13,475 nt of DNA from an uncultured Opitutia bacterium (GTDB lineage Bacteria; Verrucomicrobiota; Verrucomicrobiia; Opitutales; UBA953): positions 1 through 13,475 of the forward strand of contig CAIYUD010000192.1 in the NCBI GenBank assembly GCA_903929325.1, written 5' to 3'. Each line of letters opens with the position of its first letter. The first letter of the stretch is position 1. The translations under genes were made by a program, and so were the position numbers. The notes beneath the pieces are model-generated. The model worked only from the letters and a program-made list of their open reading frames with translations. It had not been told where the DNA came from and did not search any database. Shown one piece after another: positions 13,061-13,475 of this stretch.

Positions 13061-13475
13061 ATGATCGATATCCACTCCCGAGATGACGTGGAGGGCATGC
13101 GTGCCGCTGGTAAGGCAGCTGCGCGTGTTTTAGCTGAACTGCGCCCGCTTGTCCGAATAGGCGTGTCTACGGCCGAGCTGGATGCAGCGGCTGCCCAGCT
13201 CATGAAGCTTCACGGGTGCACTAGCGCTTGCCACGGGTATGTTGTCGGCCGTCTCACTTACCCCGGCTACATTTGCATTTCATTGAACGATGAGATTGTT
13301 CATGGCATCGGCCGCGATGATCGATTTATCCAAGACGGTGATGTTGTTTCCCTTGATGTGGTGATCCGTAAAAACGGTTTTGTGGGTGATAACGCCTACA
13401 CCGTTCTTGTGGGTTCTGTATCCGAACCTGCACGTAAACTTTGTCAGGCGACTGAAAACGCATTGATGGCTGGAA
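13061..13475 (+). CDS. map: Methionine aminopeptidase type I, 3' truncated by window edge
   Basis: This metalloenzyme removes the initiator methionine from nascent proteins. 138 codons are visible before the window ends, about half of the gene. The N-terminus MIDIHSRDDVEGMRAAGKAAARVLAEL matches the family start. The substrate pocket and metal site are seen in ICISLNDEIVHGIG (71-84), which contains His81 (E. coli His79), and in SLDVVIRKNGFVGDNAYT, which contains Asp99 and Asp110 (E. coli Asp97 and Asp108). The remaining metal ligands lie beyond the window. It has no N-terminal zinc-finger extension. The secY-map adjacency is common in bacteria, with infA and rpmJ often next. It begins 14 bases after secY and has the only good Shine-Dalgarno in the window. 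Confidence 0.96.
   Translation, partial: MIDIHSRDDVEGMRAAGKAAARVLAELRPLVRIGVSTAELDAAAAQLMKLHGCTSACHGYVVGRLTYPGYICISLNDEIVHGIGRDDRFIQDGDVVSLDVVIRKNGFVGDNAYTVLVGSVSEPARKLCQATENALMAG

Overview
The window is one continuous, all-plus-strand stretch of a bacterial S10-spc ribosomal protein cluster. It begins inside fusA (EF-G) and ends inside map (methionine aminopeptidase). The order is fusA', rpsJ, rplC, rplD, rplW, rplB, rpsS, an unrecognised small secreted-protein gene, rplV, rpsC, rplP, rpmC, rpsQ, rplN, rplX, rplE, rpsN, rpsH, rplF, rplR, rpsE, rplO, secY, map'. Every ribosomal gene is intact and of normal size for its family. Gene spacing is mostly 5 to 40 bases, as expected for a single long transcription unit, and I see no convincing terminator inside it.

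The organism is a bacterium with moderately GC-rich DNA. Several traits depart from the textbook layout. tuf is absent between fusA and rpsJ. rpmD (L30) is absent between rpsE and rplO. S14 is the long zinc-free type. Almost no gene start has a Shine-Dalgarno sequence. SecY carries an extra C-terminal membrane segment, and S5 has an Arg/Gly/Pro-rich N-terminal extension. Together these made me think of the Verrucomicrobiota/PVC group (perhaps Opitutae), but that is an inference from gene order and protein character, not a demonstrated placement.

Region by region: 1-2167 holds the end of the elongation factor gene and S10. 2168-2307 is the only sizeable intergenic stretch (140 bases). It has no start codon for a small gene but contains a 10-base direct repeat and several short inverted repeats that can pair in alternative ways, so it is a candidate RNA leader for the L3-onward part of the operon. 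2308-5050 encodes L3, L4, L23, L2 and S19. 5050-5385 is the most unusual element: a 111-residue protein with a predicted signal peptide, whose ATG overlaps the rpsS stop codon. 5404-11492 returns to the canonical S10 and spc order (L22 to L15, without L30). 11514-13046 is secY, and 13061 to the end is the start of map.

The genes work together in building the ribosome (23S- and 16S-binding proteins), in translocation during elongation (EF-G), in exporting and inserting nascent proteins (SecY) and in trimming their N-terminal methionine (Map). The inserted secreted protein is the one member without an evident place in that programme. I see no mobile element, tRNA, rRNA, CRISPR array or defence gene here. 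The interest lies in the inserted gene, the internal leader and lineage-specific changes to conserved proteins.
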